NCBI RefSeq assembly: GCF_003086295.3
Contig: NC_092051.1
Coordinates: 9,912,810-9,976,809 of the forward strand
Origin: Arachis hypogaea
Lineage: Eukaryota > Streptophyta > Magnoliopsida > Fabales > Fabaceae
Length of the DNA: 64,000 nt
Direction of reading: 5' to 3'
In this document: positions 12,030 to 23,743 of the stretch, one piece after another
Layout of the letters: every line of letters starts with the position of its first letter
Numbering within the stretch: position 1 is the first letter of the stretch
The notes under the pieces: generated by a model
Databases searched by the model: none
What the model was told of the DNA's origin: nothing
The model's input: only the letters and a program-made list of their open reading frames with translations
Made by a program: the position numbers and the translations under genes

Positions 12030-13088
12030 ATAGCTAGTTTAGAAAAAGAAATTTTGCTAATGCAAATACTATTGAGTAGTTAGAGACAATAGTTAAGTAA
12101 CTAAATAAGATGTGAGTATTATAATATGAATCTAAAATAATTAAGCAAAAATTTGCTATTAATAAAAAAATATCAAATAAAATAATTTTCTAAAGAAAAA
12201 GTAACACCAACAGTAGAACCTCAATTTTCGGTTATCAGGTTTAAAGATCATATTTGAAGACATGGAGTCTCATTATTTTGTATTGATTTATTTTTGGGTG
12301 AAAACCAAAATCCCAAGATATTTGGCACTCACACGGTTTTAAGATTGGAGGATATTTTAGAAATCTTATGAACTCACTTATTATTGAATTTTAAAATGGA
12401 AGTTTACTGATTTTTATAACAACTACCAAATAATAAAAAATAAAACACATAAAAAATTGCAATACGGAAAAAAATGGGTTCTACCAAACAAAAATACCGT
12501 ACATTTCTCAATCTGATTTACATCATTTGTAAATAAATTTTTAAAAAAATCACAAACAAAAGCACCGGTCACATTATTTTCTGTTTTCAATAATCAAATC
12601 TCATCTTGAGAATAAGATTGGACTAATCTTAAATCAAAGATATATACAATTCAAAATACCAAAATAAAAAGAATGAAGTAAATCAAAATAAAAATAAGAT
12701 AAAATTGGATAAAAAATCTACCTTATCTCATTTAAAAATGACTTATTTAACTTTATTTGTGCATTTTATATTTTGTCATAAATGTTACAATAGTTTAATA
12801 AGTGGTATTTGTAGATTTTATATTGGTTCGACAGAAAATCTAATCATAAACTCATAAATATAAAATCTAATCCTTTAACAAAATTAAAAATATATTTAAT
12901 TAAATTAAATATCATAATAAGTAAAAATATAAACTAGCCTAAACTAAAATTAAATATTTTAACAAGTAAAAATATAAACTAACCTAAACTGAGGCCGGCC
13001 AAAATACATGTTAAACAGGGTTGTTAGGCTTGTTTCGATTTTTAAGGAAGTACTATTTCAATTCAAACTTTAAATTACTTAATTTTGA
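12030..13088. repeat. Segmental duplication, copy 2 (5' part)
   Basis: Collinear with 4120-6770: gagtagttagagacaat, then an F-box gene fragment, then the flank with cacataaaaaattgcaat and the block ending cttaattttga. Most of the F-box coding sequence has been deleted. The tail of this copy reappears at 21144-21520 after later insertions. Confidence 0.72.
12226..12398 (-). pseudogene. F-box gene fragment, decayed paralogue
   Basis: About 170 bp align by eye with 4910-5050 of the F-box gene: the plus-strand text ttatttttgggtgaaaacca and, 80 bp on, aaatcttatgaactcac are shared with small changes. This corresponds to the F-box-associated domain around NPITGEF and GFHPKTNQ. The F-box itself and both ends of the gene are gone, so it cannot encode a protein. 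Confidence 0.7.
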
Positions 13089-13680
13089 GGGCAATTTACA
13101 AAAATAAAATATTTGGCTTCTAAAATTATGAAAATGTAACTTTTGAAGTTTGGATATGAAAGTGTAACTTTCTACAAATTTATATAAACTGTGGAAGGGG
13201 TGCCACGAATTTGGCTCATCCTTAAATGCTCCTTACTAAGTATGGAGTGCTGTACACCTTGTTAATTCGTTAAATCTGAACTCTTCATTTATTATATTTT
13301 ATTTGAATGGTCTAGATTTAAAAAGGTAACCTCTTAATTAGGTTAACCATTTTTTTTTATAAATTTTAGATTTTTTTATAAATTTCAGATATTGGACTGA
13401 AGTTCAAAACAAAACAAAATAGTATATAAATATTAAAAGCAACATGTCTGTACAACAAAAAAAATTACTGGACCTTAGAATTAAAATAAATGTTACATGA
13501 AAAATAAGTTGAAAATTCATGTACTAAATTCAGAAAAAAATATATATTAGAATCTTAAAAAAATAATATTAAATATATATTATGTATATCATATTAAAAT
13601 TTAAATAAATTTTATTTTGTGTAAAACAAAATTATAATTTAAATATAAACACAATTATAAAAAATTTTGTGTTATATAAA

Positions 13681-13687
<7 letters not shown>

Positions 13688-13717
<30 letters not shown>
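13688..13717. repeat. (TA)n microsatellite
   Basis: About 15 uninterrupted TA units inside the candidate Mutator element. Confidence 0.9.
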
Positions 13718-13722
<5 letters not shown>

Positions 13723-14093
13723 ATTTTGTGTGAAACAAAAATATAATATTTAATGAAGTGAATGATAAAAGATTTTGTATTATATAAATTTAATTTAAAA
13801 AACATATATACAATATATATACAATGTAAGAAGCAAACAAATATATAATAATTTTATTTTGTGTGAAACAAAAATTCATATAAAAAAATATTTATATAAT
13901 TTTTTTATTAACAATTTTTTTATTGAAATATGTTACTTTACTATATTTAAAATATATTATTTGAAATAATTATATTATTTTAGTTAATATATATTATTTA
14001 ACAGAATATTTAAAATTTATTATTTTGTATTAAAAATATTATTAAAAATATATTATTAGTTTTTCTTAAAATAAATAAAAGAAAGAAGTACTC

Positions 14094-14184
14094 ATTTTTT
14101 TTACCAAAAATAGGAAGACTCAAATTCGCGACCCTTTTAAGTGAGTATGAGAAGACTATGTCATTTGAATTATAACTCGTTGGC
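14094..14184 (-). mobile_element. tRNA-type SINE, copy B
   Basis: 91-bp insertion between aaagaaagaagtactc (14078-14093) and aaagaaagaaatactc (14185-14200), a 16-bp target duplication with one mismatch. On the minus strand it starts GCCAACGAGTTATAATTC and ends in an A-rich tail. It is clearly the same family as 21258-21343, with box B decayed. Confidence 0.82.
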
Positions 14185-14429
14185 AAAGAAAGAAATACTC
14201 TTAATTATATATTAAATAGAATAATTATTTATTAGGCTCATTTTTATACAAATAAAAATTTCTCTTAGTTTTATATTCGTAATATTTTATACCAATTATC
14301 TTTAAAGTTTAATTTTTTTTGAATAAATTAATAAAAAATAATACAAATAATTGTTTAACTATAATTGTATTTTAATTTTTCATTCTATTACGTCGAGGAT
14401 AATTTGAAATAAAAGATAATGGACTTGTT

Positions 14430-14760
14430 GTAATTGTCATGTATTTTGTGCTTTCATCTGAGAATTATGGCAACTTCATGGAGACCGGAGTTAGCCAACC
14501 AGCAGCGGCGACAGATATGCTTCTTCTTCTTCTATGGCAGCGATTTTTCGGGCTTTAAAGGTCATTCATGGCAGAGGTGGAAGGGAGTGAGTTCAAGAGT
14601 TTCAAAATCTGTGGCTAGCCAGAACGACAGTGGAAGCACCGCCACCAAACAAAACAGTGAAGATGCTTGAAGACATAGCATCGACAATACAAAGTAATGG
14701 AAGAATTCGATCAAGTTTTCCTAAGTACTTTTGTGGTGCAAAGGTCATTCTGTGTTAAAC
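14430..14760 (+). other. GC-richer block, possible captured gene fragment
   Basis: Within an otherwise AT-rich element this block has near-genic base composition and an open frame (14434-14670) with ATG at 14467 (MATSWRPELANQQRR...). I recognise no domain. Mutator elements often carry such fragments (Pack-MULEs), which is the basis for the suggestion. It could equally be ordinary element sequence. Confidence 0.3.
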
Positions 14761-15233
14761 GAAAGAATTATTTTTTCTTGTTAGTGTTAATTTGTTTATT
14801 CAGCCCATGACAAAAATAATAATAACAATAATAAATAAATTTAATTTACCTGATAACCTTTAATAATAGGTTAACTTTTAAAGAGTGCTGCACTCTCTAC
14901 TTTTTCTGGAGTGCACTAGCTTTCGCCCACAAATTTGAAATACATGTAAACCGCTGGAGATGAAGCATTTGGAAAGAATCGTGGAAGGGGTTCCACAGTT
15001 TCTGTGAGGATGCAAAATATGCATAAACCGTGGAAGGAGTCCATCGATTTATGCACGCACCAAGTCATACTATATATACCAATCCAGAGTGAGTGGTGTG
15101 ATACTAGAATGTCATTTTTATTTCAGTAATTTACCCTTTTATTTGTTTTATGTTTAAAAAATTGAAAAGATTCTAAAATAATAGTCCAAAATAGGGAGTA
15201 TATTTGAACTTAGTTAAAAGAAAAAGTTGAGTA

Positions 15234-15601
15234 CGATAGCCTTTGATAGAGAGACAGAGATTAAGAGACAGAGATTAAAATAAATATCAGTATTCTATTT
15301 GGTACAAAGTGAGAGACAAAAATTGAAAAAAGAATGAAACTCTAATTTAATTTGCATAAAGGGTAAAATTGAAATTAATTAATTGAAATGAGAATATTTT
15401 AGGTATAAAATATTATTAAAGTTTCAATCTCTATCTCTAAAAATTTGAGTCCCCTGTGTCCCTACATTTTAGAAGTACTGAAATACTGAGATTTTGGGAA
15501 CAGAGATAGAAATTTTAGTACCAGTCTCTGAACCAACAAACACGATACTGAGTGTCAGTCTTCCAGTTTCTGTCTCAGTACCTCAAAGCAAACGCTAGTT
15601 T
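15234..15601. mobile_element. Foldback MITE with GAGACAGAGA-type ends
   Basis: The left end has CTTTGATAGAGAGACAGAGA and the right end reversed has CTTTGAGGTACTGAGACAGA, an imperfect inverted repeat. The interior repeats the theme in both orientations ('gagacagagatt', 'aatctctatctct'). About 370 bp, no open frame. The target duplication was not resolved, so superfamily is open. Confidence 0.5.
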
Positions 15602-15607
15602 AAGTGC

Positions 15608-15966
15608 ATGTTTGGGCACCATTATTTTGATAAAAAAATTTTTTTTCAATGAAAAAGATATTTTTTTTTTATATTTTAGCGTGTTTTGGCAAATTTCTAA
15701 TAGTAAAAATAAAAGCACTAGAAAATAAAAAAAAAAACATCTTTTTTGAGAAGTTGTAATTTACATCTTTTTTTAAAATATCTTTTTTCCTTAAAAAAAA
15801 ATTTTCATGCAATAAATAAACAAAAAAGTACTTTTATATTGTTATACCCAAACATAATTGATAAATAAAAAGATCTTTTCGCATGAGATACCCAAATATA
15901 AAATTACTTTTAGTTTCCCATAACTCGAAAAAAATCTTTTTTTAGAAGTTCACCCAAACAAACCCT
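15608..15966. mobile_element. AT-rich foldback MITE with TTTGGG ends
   Basis: The left end gcatgtttgggcacc pairs loosely with the reversed right end ggtttgtttgggtgaac. Between them lie A/T homopolymer blocks in mirrored order. The pattern matches common plant foldback elements. Boundaries are approximate and no target duplication is clear. Confidence 0.4.
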
Positions 15967-16002
15967 AAATGGCTGTTGACATGGCTAGACCTTCGAAATG
16001 CT

Positions 16003-16280
16003 TAACAAAATTGAAAGAGTACAAAAAGAGTACGCAAAGATAAAGAATACTTTGGTATGTATTTCTTGATTGATTGAATTATAAGAGTAAAACTAAATAT
16101 ATATAGAGTATTGTCTACGAAAGAGAAAAGCAAACATAAGATAAGATGGTAACATAAAGATAAGATAAGATGATAAAGGCTAAAATTAAAACTGAATTTA
16201 TGAATTCTGTTGGGCTGAATTTGTGGGCTGTGAAACTTCTTTATTGTGGTCATGGGCTAAGGTAGAAGAATGGTTTAATA
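16003..16280 (-). repeat. Copia 3' LTR
   Basis: Matches 20894-21143 nearly base for base from taacaaaattgaaag to ttgtggtcatg. The outer end on the element strand is placed directly after the polypurine tract (TATTAAACC..., probably an altered TG). Confidence 0.75.
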
Positions 16281-19200
16281 CGCCCCCGCAAGCTGGAGGA
16301 TGAAAGATATCGAGAACTCCAAGCTTATTGAGATTAAGATGGAAGGGTTGAGGAGACAAAGATTTCGTGAAGATGTCAGCTAATTGCCCAGATGAAGGAA
16401 TGTGGAGAAGTTTCATCACTCCAGCTTGAGCTTTTTGTTGAACCAAGTGACAATCAACCTATAAATATTTGGTCCATTCATAAAAAACTGGATTAGCAGC
16501 AATATGAAGAGCACTTTGATTATCACAGTATAAAACTGGTGGGCGGATAGGAGAGATGCGTAAAAAATGTAACAGATTTAGTATCCATTGAAGTTCACAA
16601 GTTGTGTTGGCAAGTGCATGATATTCTGCTTCAGTGGATGAGCAGGCAACGGTGGTTTATTTCTTGGTCTTCCAAGAGACTAAAGAGTTGCCTAAGAAGA
16701 AACAATAGTCTGTTAAAGATCGCCGAGTGTCAGGACATCCGGCCCAATCAGAGTCACTGAAGTCGAGAAGCTGAATTTCTGATTCTCTTAGAAAAAAAAG
16801 TCCTTTGTCGGAGTTAGTTTTCAGATATCGTAACACATGCTTGGCAGCTTGAAGATGAGATTCAGTAGGAGTTGCCATAAATTGACTTAATTGTTGAGTG
16901 GCATACATGATGTCTGGTCGAGTAGCGGTAAGGTAGATAAGACGCCCAACCAAACGGAGATACACAGAAGGGTCAGATAGCAAGGGACTTTTGTCTTGAT
17001 ATAATCTTGTGGAACTATCCATTGAAACAGAGGCAAGTTTAGCACCTAATAAACCAGAATCCTCCAAAAGATCAAGACAATATTTTCTCTGAGATAAGCA
17101 AATTTCCTTTGCTGATTGAGCTACTTCAATGCTCAAAAAATATTTTAAAGGGTCCAAATCTTTAATTCGGAAGTGTTGGTGCAAAATAGACTTAATAGAA
17201 GCAAGTTCAGAAATAGAATTGCCGGTGAGAACGATGTCATCAACATAGACTAGAAGTATAGAAATTTGGGCACCAGTAAAGTTAACAAATAGACTATAAT
17301 CAAATAGTCTGCTGATATCCATGGGATAGTAAAAGATGAGAAAGTTTGTCATACCACATATGACTAGATTGTCGTAGACCATATAATGACTTTAGTAACT
17401 TGCAGCATTGATTTGGGCGAGGAGATGGGAACCCGGGTGGCAAAGTCATGTAAACATCTTCAGAAAGATCCCCATGTAAGAAAGCATTATTGATATCTAA
17501 CTGATGTATGGGCCAATGCTGAGGCCAATGCCAAAACTAATCTGATGGTGGCAGACTTGACAACAAGAGAGAAGGTTTCCAAGAAATCAACACCTTCAGT
17601 CTGGGTGAATCCTTTGGCCACAAGGAGAGCCTTATATCGATCAACTGAACCATCAGGTTTGCGTTTGATGCGATAGACCCATTTACAGCCAACCAGCTTA
17701 ACACCTACAGGACAATTAACAAGACACCAAGTTTTGTTCAACTCAAGAGCATCCAACTCATCTTTCATAGTACTACGCCAATTGGGATGTTGATTGGCAT
17801 CTTTAAAGAACTTTAGCTCAACGTCAGAATGTAGAGATAATAGAAACCTTTTATGTGAAGATGAAAGAGAAGAAAAAGATATGACTGAAGATAAAGGATA
17901 CCTGCACTTTGAGGGAGATTGATTTGTAGAGGTGAGAGAAGAATTACCCAAGTAATCAGCGAGATATGCTGGAGGTCGGTGAGGTCGATCAGAATGACGA
18001 GAATGAAGTTGCTCAGCTGGTGAGGAAGGTGACGGGAGATGAGGAGGTAATGATGGACTAGTGTCTAGTGCAGAAGAAGAGGAGGGTGTGGGCCTCAAAA
18101 GAGATTCGGTTGTCATGGATTTAAGTTGGTTAGGACATGATAGTGAGGAAGAAGGAGAGGTTGTTAGAGAGAATAAATAATTAGATGGAGTTGGGTCAAT
18201 GGGTATGGGTGAGGGTTCAACTGGAAGGGTTAGTATTTTTGGGTTATGTGTGTTGATAAAAAAATTGTTTGGTTCAGAATTTGTTGTTGGGTTGGAGGGA
18301 GAAATTGGGTCATTTGTGTGGACCAAAGGAAAGACTAATTCATAAAATACAACATTTTGAGAAATTTCAATCCTTTTGTCATCCAAAAGATAAATGATAT
18401 ATCCTTTAAAACCATTTTGAAAATAAATGAAAACACTCCTTTTGGCTCTTGGATCAAATTTTGATCTATTTGTCATTAGGGTAGACACAAAACATAAACA
18501 TCCAAAAACTTTAAGGTCATGATAATTTGGTGGATGATTAAATAAAATCTCAAATAGTGTTTGAAAATTAATTGCAGAGGATGGAACTCTATTAAGCAAA
18601 TAAACAGCATGTTTAACAGCATAAGACCAAAAAGATAATGGTAAATTAGATTGAAATATAAGAGCACGAGCTATATTTAAAATATGTTGATGCTTGCGTT
18701 CTACCCGTCCATTTTGTTGAGGGGTTTCAACACAACTACGTTGATGAATAATGCCCTTGGAAGCATAAAAATCATGTAAAATAAATTCTGGTCCATTATC
18801 GGAACGGACAGTTTTGACTTTAGAGTTGAATTGTGTTTCAACTAAAGTAATAAAATTCTTTACATGATTTTGCACTTCTCCTTTTGATTTTATCAAAATA
18901 GCCCATGTAAAGCGACTAAAATCATCAACGACAATTAAGAAATATTTATGATTATGAATAGAATTTTGTTGAAATGGGCCCCAAATGTCAAAATGTAATA
19001 AATAAAAAATTGCATTAGCTTTATTAAAGCTTTGAGAAAATGAAAGTTTCTTCTGTTTAAAAAAATGACAAATATCACAAGTTTTATCATAATGCATAGA
19101 AATAAAAGGAAATTGCTTATGTAAATAATTAAGTCGTTGTTCAGAAAGATGACCCAAACGAAAATGCCATAGCTCGGATGGTGTAATGGCTGATTTTGTT

Positions 19201-19590
19201 TTGATAGTATGAATGGAATGTGAAGTTGATGGAGTGTGAGTGAGAGTACTTTCAACAACATACAAGCCTTTTCTCATTCTACCAAAGCCAATCGTTCTCA
19301 AAGTGTTGGTCTGTAAAGTACAAGAAGAAGATGAAAAAGTGAATTGACATTGAAGATTGGAAGTAATTTTAGATATGAAAATAATGTTAAAATTAAAGTA
19401 AAGCAGATAAAGAACATCATGAACGATTAAGGATGAAGAAAATTGTACAACACCCTTATAGGAAGCAGTGACTTTAGTGTTATTTGGTAAGTGAATGATA
19501 ATAGGATAGATTTTGTAATATAAAATAAACCAAGATAAGTTTGATGCAATATGGTTTGTGGCACCAGAGTCAATAATGAATTTAAAAAGG
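16198..19590 (-). pseudogene. Copia pol: protease, integrase, RT, RNase H
   Basis: Read on the minus strand. The protease core IIDSGATNHIAS lies near 19570. The integrase zinc finger HFRLGH...CDIC follows, with the catalytic acids in HFDIWGPF, VRSDNGPEF and PQQNGRVERKHQ, and the copia-type text FGCLCFVSTL. A long Ser/Pro-rich linker leads to RT, starting WRSTMKDELDAL and KWVYRIKRKPDGSVDRYKA. RT breaks at about 17487; the next frame carries the YVDD active site (17236-17247) and RNase H (DSDWAGCPDTRRS). The end reads SGQLADIFTKSL near 16380. At least three frame breaks (about 19590, 17430, 16660) mean no polyprotein can be made. Confidence 0.85.
16281..16293 (-). other. Copia polypurine tract
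   Basis: GCTTGCGGGGGCG on the element strand, immediately inside the 3' LTR: the usual primer site for plus-strand DNA synthesis. Confidence 0.7.
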
Positions 19591-19818
19591 TATTTTTGTT
19601 GGAAAAATTATTTAAAATAGAAAATGTGTTTGAAGAACAAAGATAATGAGTACTCGGATTAGGCAAAAATCCATTTTGATTTGATGAACCATTATCTCTA
19701 TATTCTGAAGAGGGAGACTCGGTCTTTTTGAGAAGTGCAATGAGAGCTTGTTGTTGGGCTAGTGAGAGGTCCAAAATTGGGTTTGGATTCGGCTGATGGG
19801 TATGCCCTTCAACATGAC

Positions 19819-20857
19819 CTAGGGCTGCCCTCTCATCATAAACTGGAGGGGCGATTGAAGGAGAAGTGGCGGCGGCGACAGCAGCGGAGTGATGTGGACT
19901 ATCAAAGTGACGTGGATGCCCTGGCGGGTACCCGTATTTTGAATAACAGACTTCAATCGTGTGGCCACTACGACCGCAATGCGTACAGAACTTAGAGGAA
20001 CCACCACGTCCCGCGCTGGAGGGGAAACCACCGCCACCCTTGCCAGAGGAAAAGCCACTATGACCGCGACCGCGACCTTGTGACGGGTGCCGCGAATAGA
20101 CGGTGGCAGTGATGGAACGTGGATCATCTAGAATCCCAGCGGTAACTTATAGCTGTCGTTCATGTTGGATGACCAATGCAAAAACTATGGTTGCTGGAGG
20201 TAATTGGTCTAGGAGAAGTATTTGAGATCGTACCACCGAAAACCGTTCATCCAATCCCTTAAGAAAGCAAATTATGAAATCTTGTGATATGTGAGATGTT
20301 GCTGGACATGAACAGACCGGGAGAGGGCGAGAACTGTCGAGTTCCTCCCAAAGAGACTTCAGTGATGTGTAGAACTCGGTGACAGACAGACAGAGTGCCC
20401 TGCTTAAGTGCATAGATTTCTTCTTGCAACTCAGCAATTCGGAGAAGATCGCTCTGAGCAAATCGTTCTTTCAAATCGGTCCAAACAGAGGAGGCAATAG
20501 CAAAATAGAGGACACTTTGAGTTATAGAAGGGGACAAAGAATGGAATAACCAAGATAAGACCAAGTTGTTGCAATGTTTCCAAGCCGAGAAAAGAGGATC
20601 CCCAGGTAGAGGATAGGAGATAGAACCGGTAAGAAATCTATATTTATTTTTGGACATAATAGCCATAGTGAAGGATCTATTCCATGAATGGTAATTGTTT
20701 TCTGTGAGAACAGGGTAACCAAGACTGAGGTAGGATTTTCGCTTGCATAAATATAAAAGGGATTGGTTGTATCTTGAGTTAAATTGGAAGGTTGATTATT
20801 CATGGTAGGCGGGGGAGTTGAAGGAGTTTTAGGATCTGAATCGGTTGGTTTATCCAT
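19819..20857 (-). pseudogene. Copia gag (capsid and zinc knuckle), frameshifted
   Basis: The N-terminus MDKPTDSDPKTPSTPP starts at 20857. The capsid part is spread over three frames (WLFHSLSPSITQSVLYF, WTDLKERFAQSD, FYTSLKSLWEELD, FLKGLDERFSVVRSQIL), which is the plant copia UBN2-type gag. A zinc knuckle of the CX2CX4HX4C kind (CTHCGRSGHTIEVC) is encoded near 19960. The frameshifts show that it is dead. Confidence 0.8.
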
Positions 20858-20881
20858 GGATATCAGTAGAGCTCAAGAAGA

Positions 20882-20893
20882 GCTCTGATACCA
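20882..20893 (-). other. Copia primer-binding site (tRNA-Met type)
   Basis: TGGTATCAGAGC on the element strand, directly after the 5' LTR end TTTTGTTA. This is the standard initiator methionine tRNA primer site of plant copia elements. Confidence 0.85.
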
Positions 20894-21143
20894 TAACAAA
20901 ATTGAAAGAGAAAAAGAGTACGCAAAGATAAAGAATACTTTGGTATGTATTTCTTGATTGATTGAATTATAAGAGTAAAACTAAATATATATAGAGTATT
21001 GTCTACGAAAGAGAAAAGCAAAGATAAAATAAGATGGTAACATAAAGATAAGATAAGATGATAAAGGCTAAAATTAAAACTGAATTTATGAATTTTGTTA
21101 GGCTGAATTTGTGGACTGTGAGACTTCTTTATTGTTGTCATGT
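20894..21143 (-). repeat. Copia 5' LTR
   Basis: Near-identical to 16003-16253, including the taagagtaaaactaaatat and cataaagataagataaga blocks. Its outer 25 bp do not match the other LTR. Host text of the duplicated tract (catgagttaatacaag) begins at about 21150. Confidence 0.75.
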
Positions 21144-21520
21144 GAGACTCCATGAGTTAATACAAGACTAAAATAAAAGTAAAAGAATCAAGTTTATTCA
21201 TTTTATGTTCATATATATAATGCATGAAATAAATGAAACAACTTAATGATAATAACTTTTTTTTTTTCAAAGATAGGACTCCAACCCGCGACCTCTTAAA
21301 TGAGTATGGGAAGATTATGTCATTTGAGCTATAACTCGTTGGTACTTAATGATAATAACTTAAATCTACTATGAAGTGATAGGATATAAATTATACTAGG
21401 TACTGCATGCAATAATAAAAAAAAGATTAAGAGTGATATCTGTTGTTACAAAGTAGTTATGAATTTAGGGAGAGTTTCCTTATATTGCTGCATAGTTGCT
21501 TAATTACGCTCCATCTGTTC
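21144..21520. repeat. Segmental duplication, copy 2 tail
   Basis: Collinear with 6847-6880 plus 8421-8620: catgagttaatacaagacta, aaataaaagtaaaagaatc, then tataatgcatgaaataaat. It lacks the LINE of copy 1 and carries a SINE of its own. Confidence 0.8.
21258..21343 (-). mobile_element. tRNA-type SINE, copy C (best preserved)
   Basis: 86-bp insertion with a perfect 17-bp target duplication, acttaatgataataact (21241-21257 and 21344-21360). On the minus strand it reads ACCAACGAG, then TAGCTCAAATG (21331-21321), a full match to the RNA polymerase III A box. Next comes GGTTGGAGTCC (21286-21276), one base from the B-box consensus, then an A tail (T run at 21258-21267). The matching tract at 8480-8500 lacks the insert. 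It is a short SINE, transcribed by pol III and mobilised by LINE machinery. Confidence 0.88.
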
Positions 21521-21539
21521 TATGTACCATCAAGTCTAA

Positions 21540-21680
21540 TATAAAATCCAATCCTTTAATTAAATTAAGAATATATTAAATTAAATTAAGTATCATAACA
21601 AGTAAAAAATATAAACTAACTTAAACAAAAATTAAATACTATAACAAGTAAAAAAAAATACAGCCACCAAAAAAATAAGT
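21540..21680. repeat. Segmental duplication, copy 3 (5' part)
   Basis: ataaaatccaatcctttaat through ataacaagtaaaaaatataa match 6560-6640 and 12860-12985. It continues on the far side of the foldback element at 23744-23850 (tataaactaacctgaggctc). Confidence 0.65.
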
Positions 21681-21688
21681 AAAAAAAT

Positions 21689-23743
21689 GGGTAAAAAATG
21701 CATATAAGCCAAGGGGAGATTTTTATTACGCAATTCAGCCAAACCAGATTCTCATTTATCAATCAACCAAAACACACTATGATATAATTCGAAGCAACAA
21801 AATTTGAATTACACTCCTACATAATTTGAAACAACATGGTTCGAATTATTCCCAACGTAGGTGTATATATAAATCGAAGCTACATGATTCGAATTAAAAA
21901 TAGCATAATTCGAAGAGGTTTCATTCGAACTACAAGTGAGCACGTAATTTCTAAGGAGTTCGAAACAAATAGATTCGAACTACTCACAATTTGAAAACAT
22001 GGTGTAATTCGAAATTAATATAAAATTATCAAATATAAATTAATTTTAACTCCTATTAGTACATTGAATTAAAAATAACATATAAAAATGTACTTATATT
22101 TATTATATTTTAATAACATATAAAAATTTAACGACTTTTTAAATACTCTTTTTATAGTACGAGTACATTTTTATATACTTTAAATATTTTATAAAAACAA
22201 CATTTAAATACTTTATAAAAAAATTATTTAATAAAGTGTTGTGTATGTTTATCATACAAAAATAAAGTGTTGTGCCAATATAATAACATTATAACATTTA
22301 AAATCAATTTTTTTTTTGTCTAGGATTAAAAGAAGCACATGAAAAAGTATTATTGGTATTCTAAAACTAACTTAATTAAAAAAGATAGAACTGTATTTTT
22401 TAGGATTTTATGTACATAATTAGCCTAATTTTTTTTAATATTGATCAAAGATGTGTGTTACACTAGGTTATTTGGTTTCAGGTAAGTTTTACTCTACTAA
22501 AATTTGTTATGACGAGTATTATAAAAATTTGTAATGTACTCTTTTACTAAAATTTTGTAACGAATACAATTAAATTTTTAATGAAAACGTTAATGATGTT
22601 TTCTTTTAAATTGATTTATAAAATTTTTTAGATTTGTGTCTTATGACGAGTATTATAAAAATTTGTAATGTACTCTTTTACTAAAATTTTGTAACGAGTA
22701 CAATTAAATTTTTAATGAAAACGTTAATGATGTTTTCTTTTAAATTGATTTATAAAATTTTTTAGATTCGTGTCTTATGACGAGTATTATAAAAATTTAT
22801 AATGTACTCTTTTACTAAAATTTTGTAACGAGTACAATTAAATTTTTAATGAAAACGTCAATGATGTTTTCTTTTAAATTGATTTATAAAATTTTTTAGA
22901 TTTGTGTCTTCTGAAAAGTAAATAAAAAAAAAATTTTAGTAGAGTAAAACTTACCTGAAACCAAATAACCTAGTGTAACACACATCTTTGATCAATATTA
23001 AAAAAAATTAGGTTAATTATGTACATAAAATCCTAAAAAATACAGTTCTATCTTTTTTAATTAAGTTAGCTTTAGAATACAATTAATACTTTTCCATGTG
23101 CTGCTTTTAATCTTAGAAAAAAAATTGATTTTAAATGTTATAATGTTATTATATTGGCACAACACTTTATTTTTGTATGATAAACATACACAACATTTTA
23201 TTAAATAATTTTTTTATAAAGTATTTAAATGTTGTTTTTATAAAGTATTTAAAATATATAAAAATGTACTCGTATTATAAAAAGAGTATTTAAAAAGTCG
23301 TTAAATTTTTATATGTTATTAAAATTTAATAAATATAAGTACATTTTTATATGTTATTTTTTATTCAATGTACTAATAGGAGTTAAAATTAATTTATATT
23401 TGATAATTTTATACTAATTTCGAATTACACCATGTTTTCAAACTGTGAGTAGTTCGAATCTATTTGTTTCGAACTCCTTGAAAATTACGTGCTCACTTGT
23501 AGTTCGAATGAACCCTCTTCGAATTATGCTATTTTTAATTCGAACCATGTAGTTTCGATTTACATATACACCTATGTTGAGAATAATTTGAACTATGTTG
23601 TTTCGAATTATGTGGAAGTGTAATTCAAATTTTGTTGCTTCGAATTACATTATAGTGTGCTTTGGTTGATTGATGAATGAGAATCTGGTTTGACTAAATT
23701 GCGTAATAAAAATCTCTCCTTGACTTATATGTATTTTTTACCC
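21689..23743. mobile_element. Mutator-like foldback element, 2055 bp, non-autonomous
   Basis: Two arms of about 816 bp (21689-22505 and 22928-23743) are near-perfect inverted repeats. The ends are GGGTAAAAAATGCATATAAG and, reversed, GGGTAAAAAATACATATAAG. The 9-bp target duplication taaaaaaat (21680-21688, 23744-23752) is exact, as expected for Mutator-like elements. There is no coding sequence. Each arm holds an array of short palindromes with TTCGAA halves (about 21789-22013 and 23415-23650). The loop is a 134-bp tandem repeat. Ends and arrays match those of the coding element at 24140-30998, its likely source of transposase. Confidence 0.9.
22511..22912. repeat. 134-bp tandem repeat, three units
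   Basis: The phrase gacgagtattataaaaattt begins at 22511, 22645 and 22779, a period of 134 bp, with nearly identical units. It fills the unpaired centre of the foldback element. Confidence 0.9.

Larger units (their letters stand above)
13089..15136. mobile_element. Candidate Mutator-type element, 2.05 kb
   Basis: The left end GGGCAATTTACAAAAATAAA and the right end read in reverse, GGGTAAATTACTGAAATAAA, are inverted repeats of each other. Subterminal copies of a GTGGAAGGGGT-type motif occur near both ends (about 13190 and 14990-15045). Host sequence of copy 2 is interrupted here. A clean 9-bp target duplication is not visible. The core is AT-rich with a (TA)n run and a SINE, plus a GC-richer block at 14430-14760. 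Confidence 0.5.
16003..21150 (-). mobile_element. Ty1/copia LTR retrotransposon, decayed
   Basis: Minus-strand element with about 250-280 bp LTRs, a primer-binding site complementary to initiator tRNA-Met, gag, protease, integrase, reverse transcriptase and RNase H in copia order (integrase before RT), and a polypurine tract. All reading frames carry frameshifts or stops. It interrupts the tail of duplicated copy 2. No 5-bp target duplication is recognisable, and the outermost 25 bp of the two LTRs differ, so one end may have been altered. Confidence 0.85.

Noticed and set aside
21258..21343. A functional tRNA gene
   Set aside because: A and B boxes are present, but there is no cloverleaf, and a poly-A tail plus target duplication shows a SINE.
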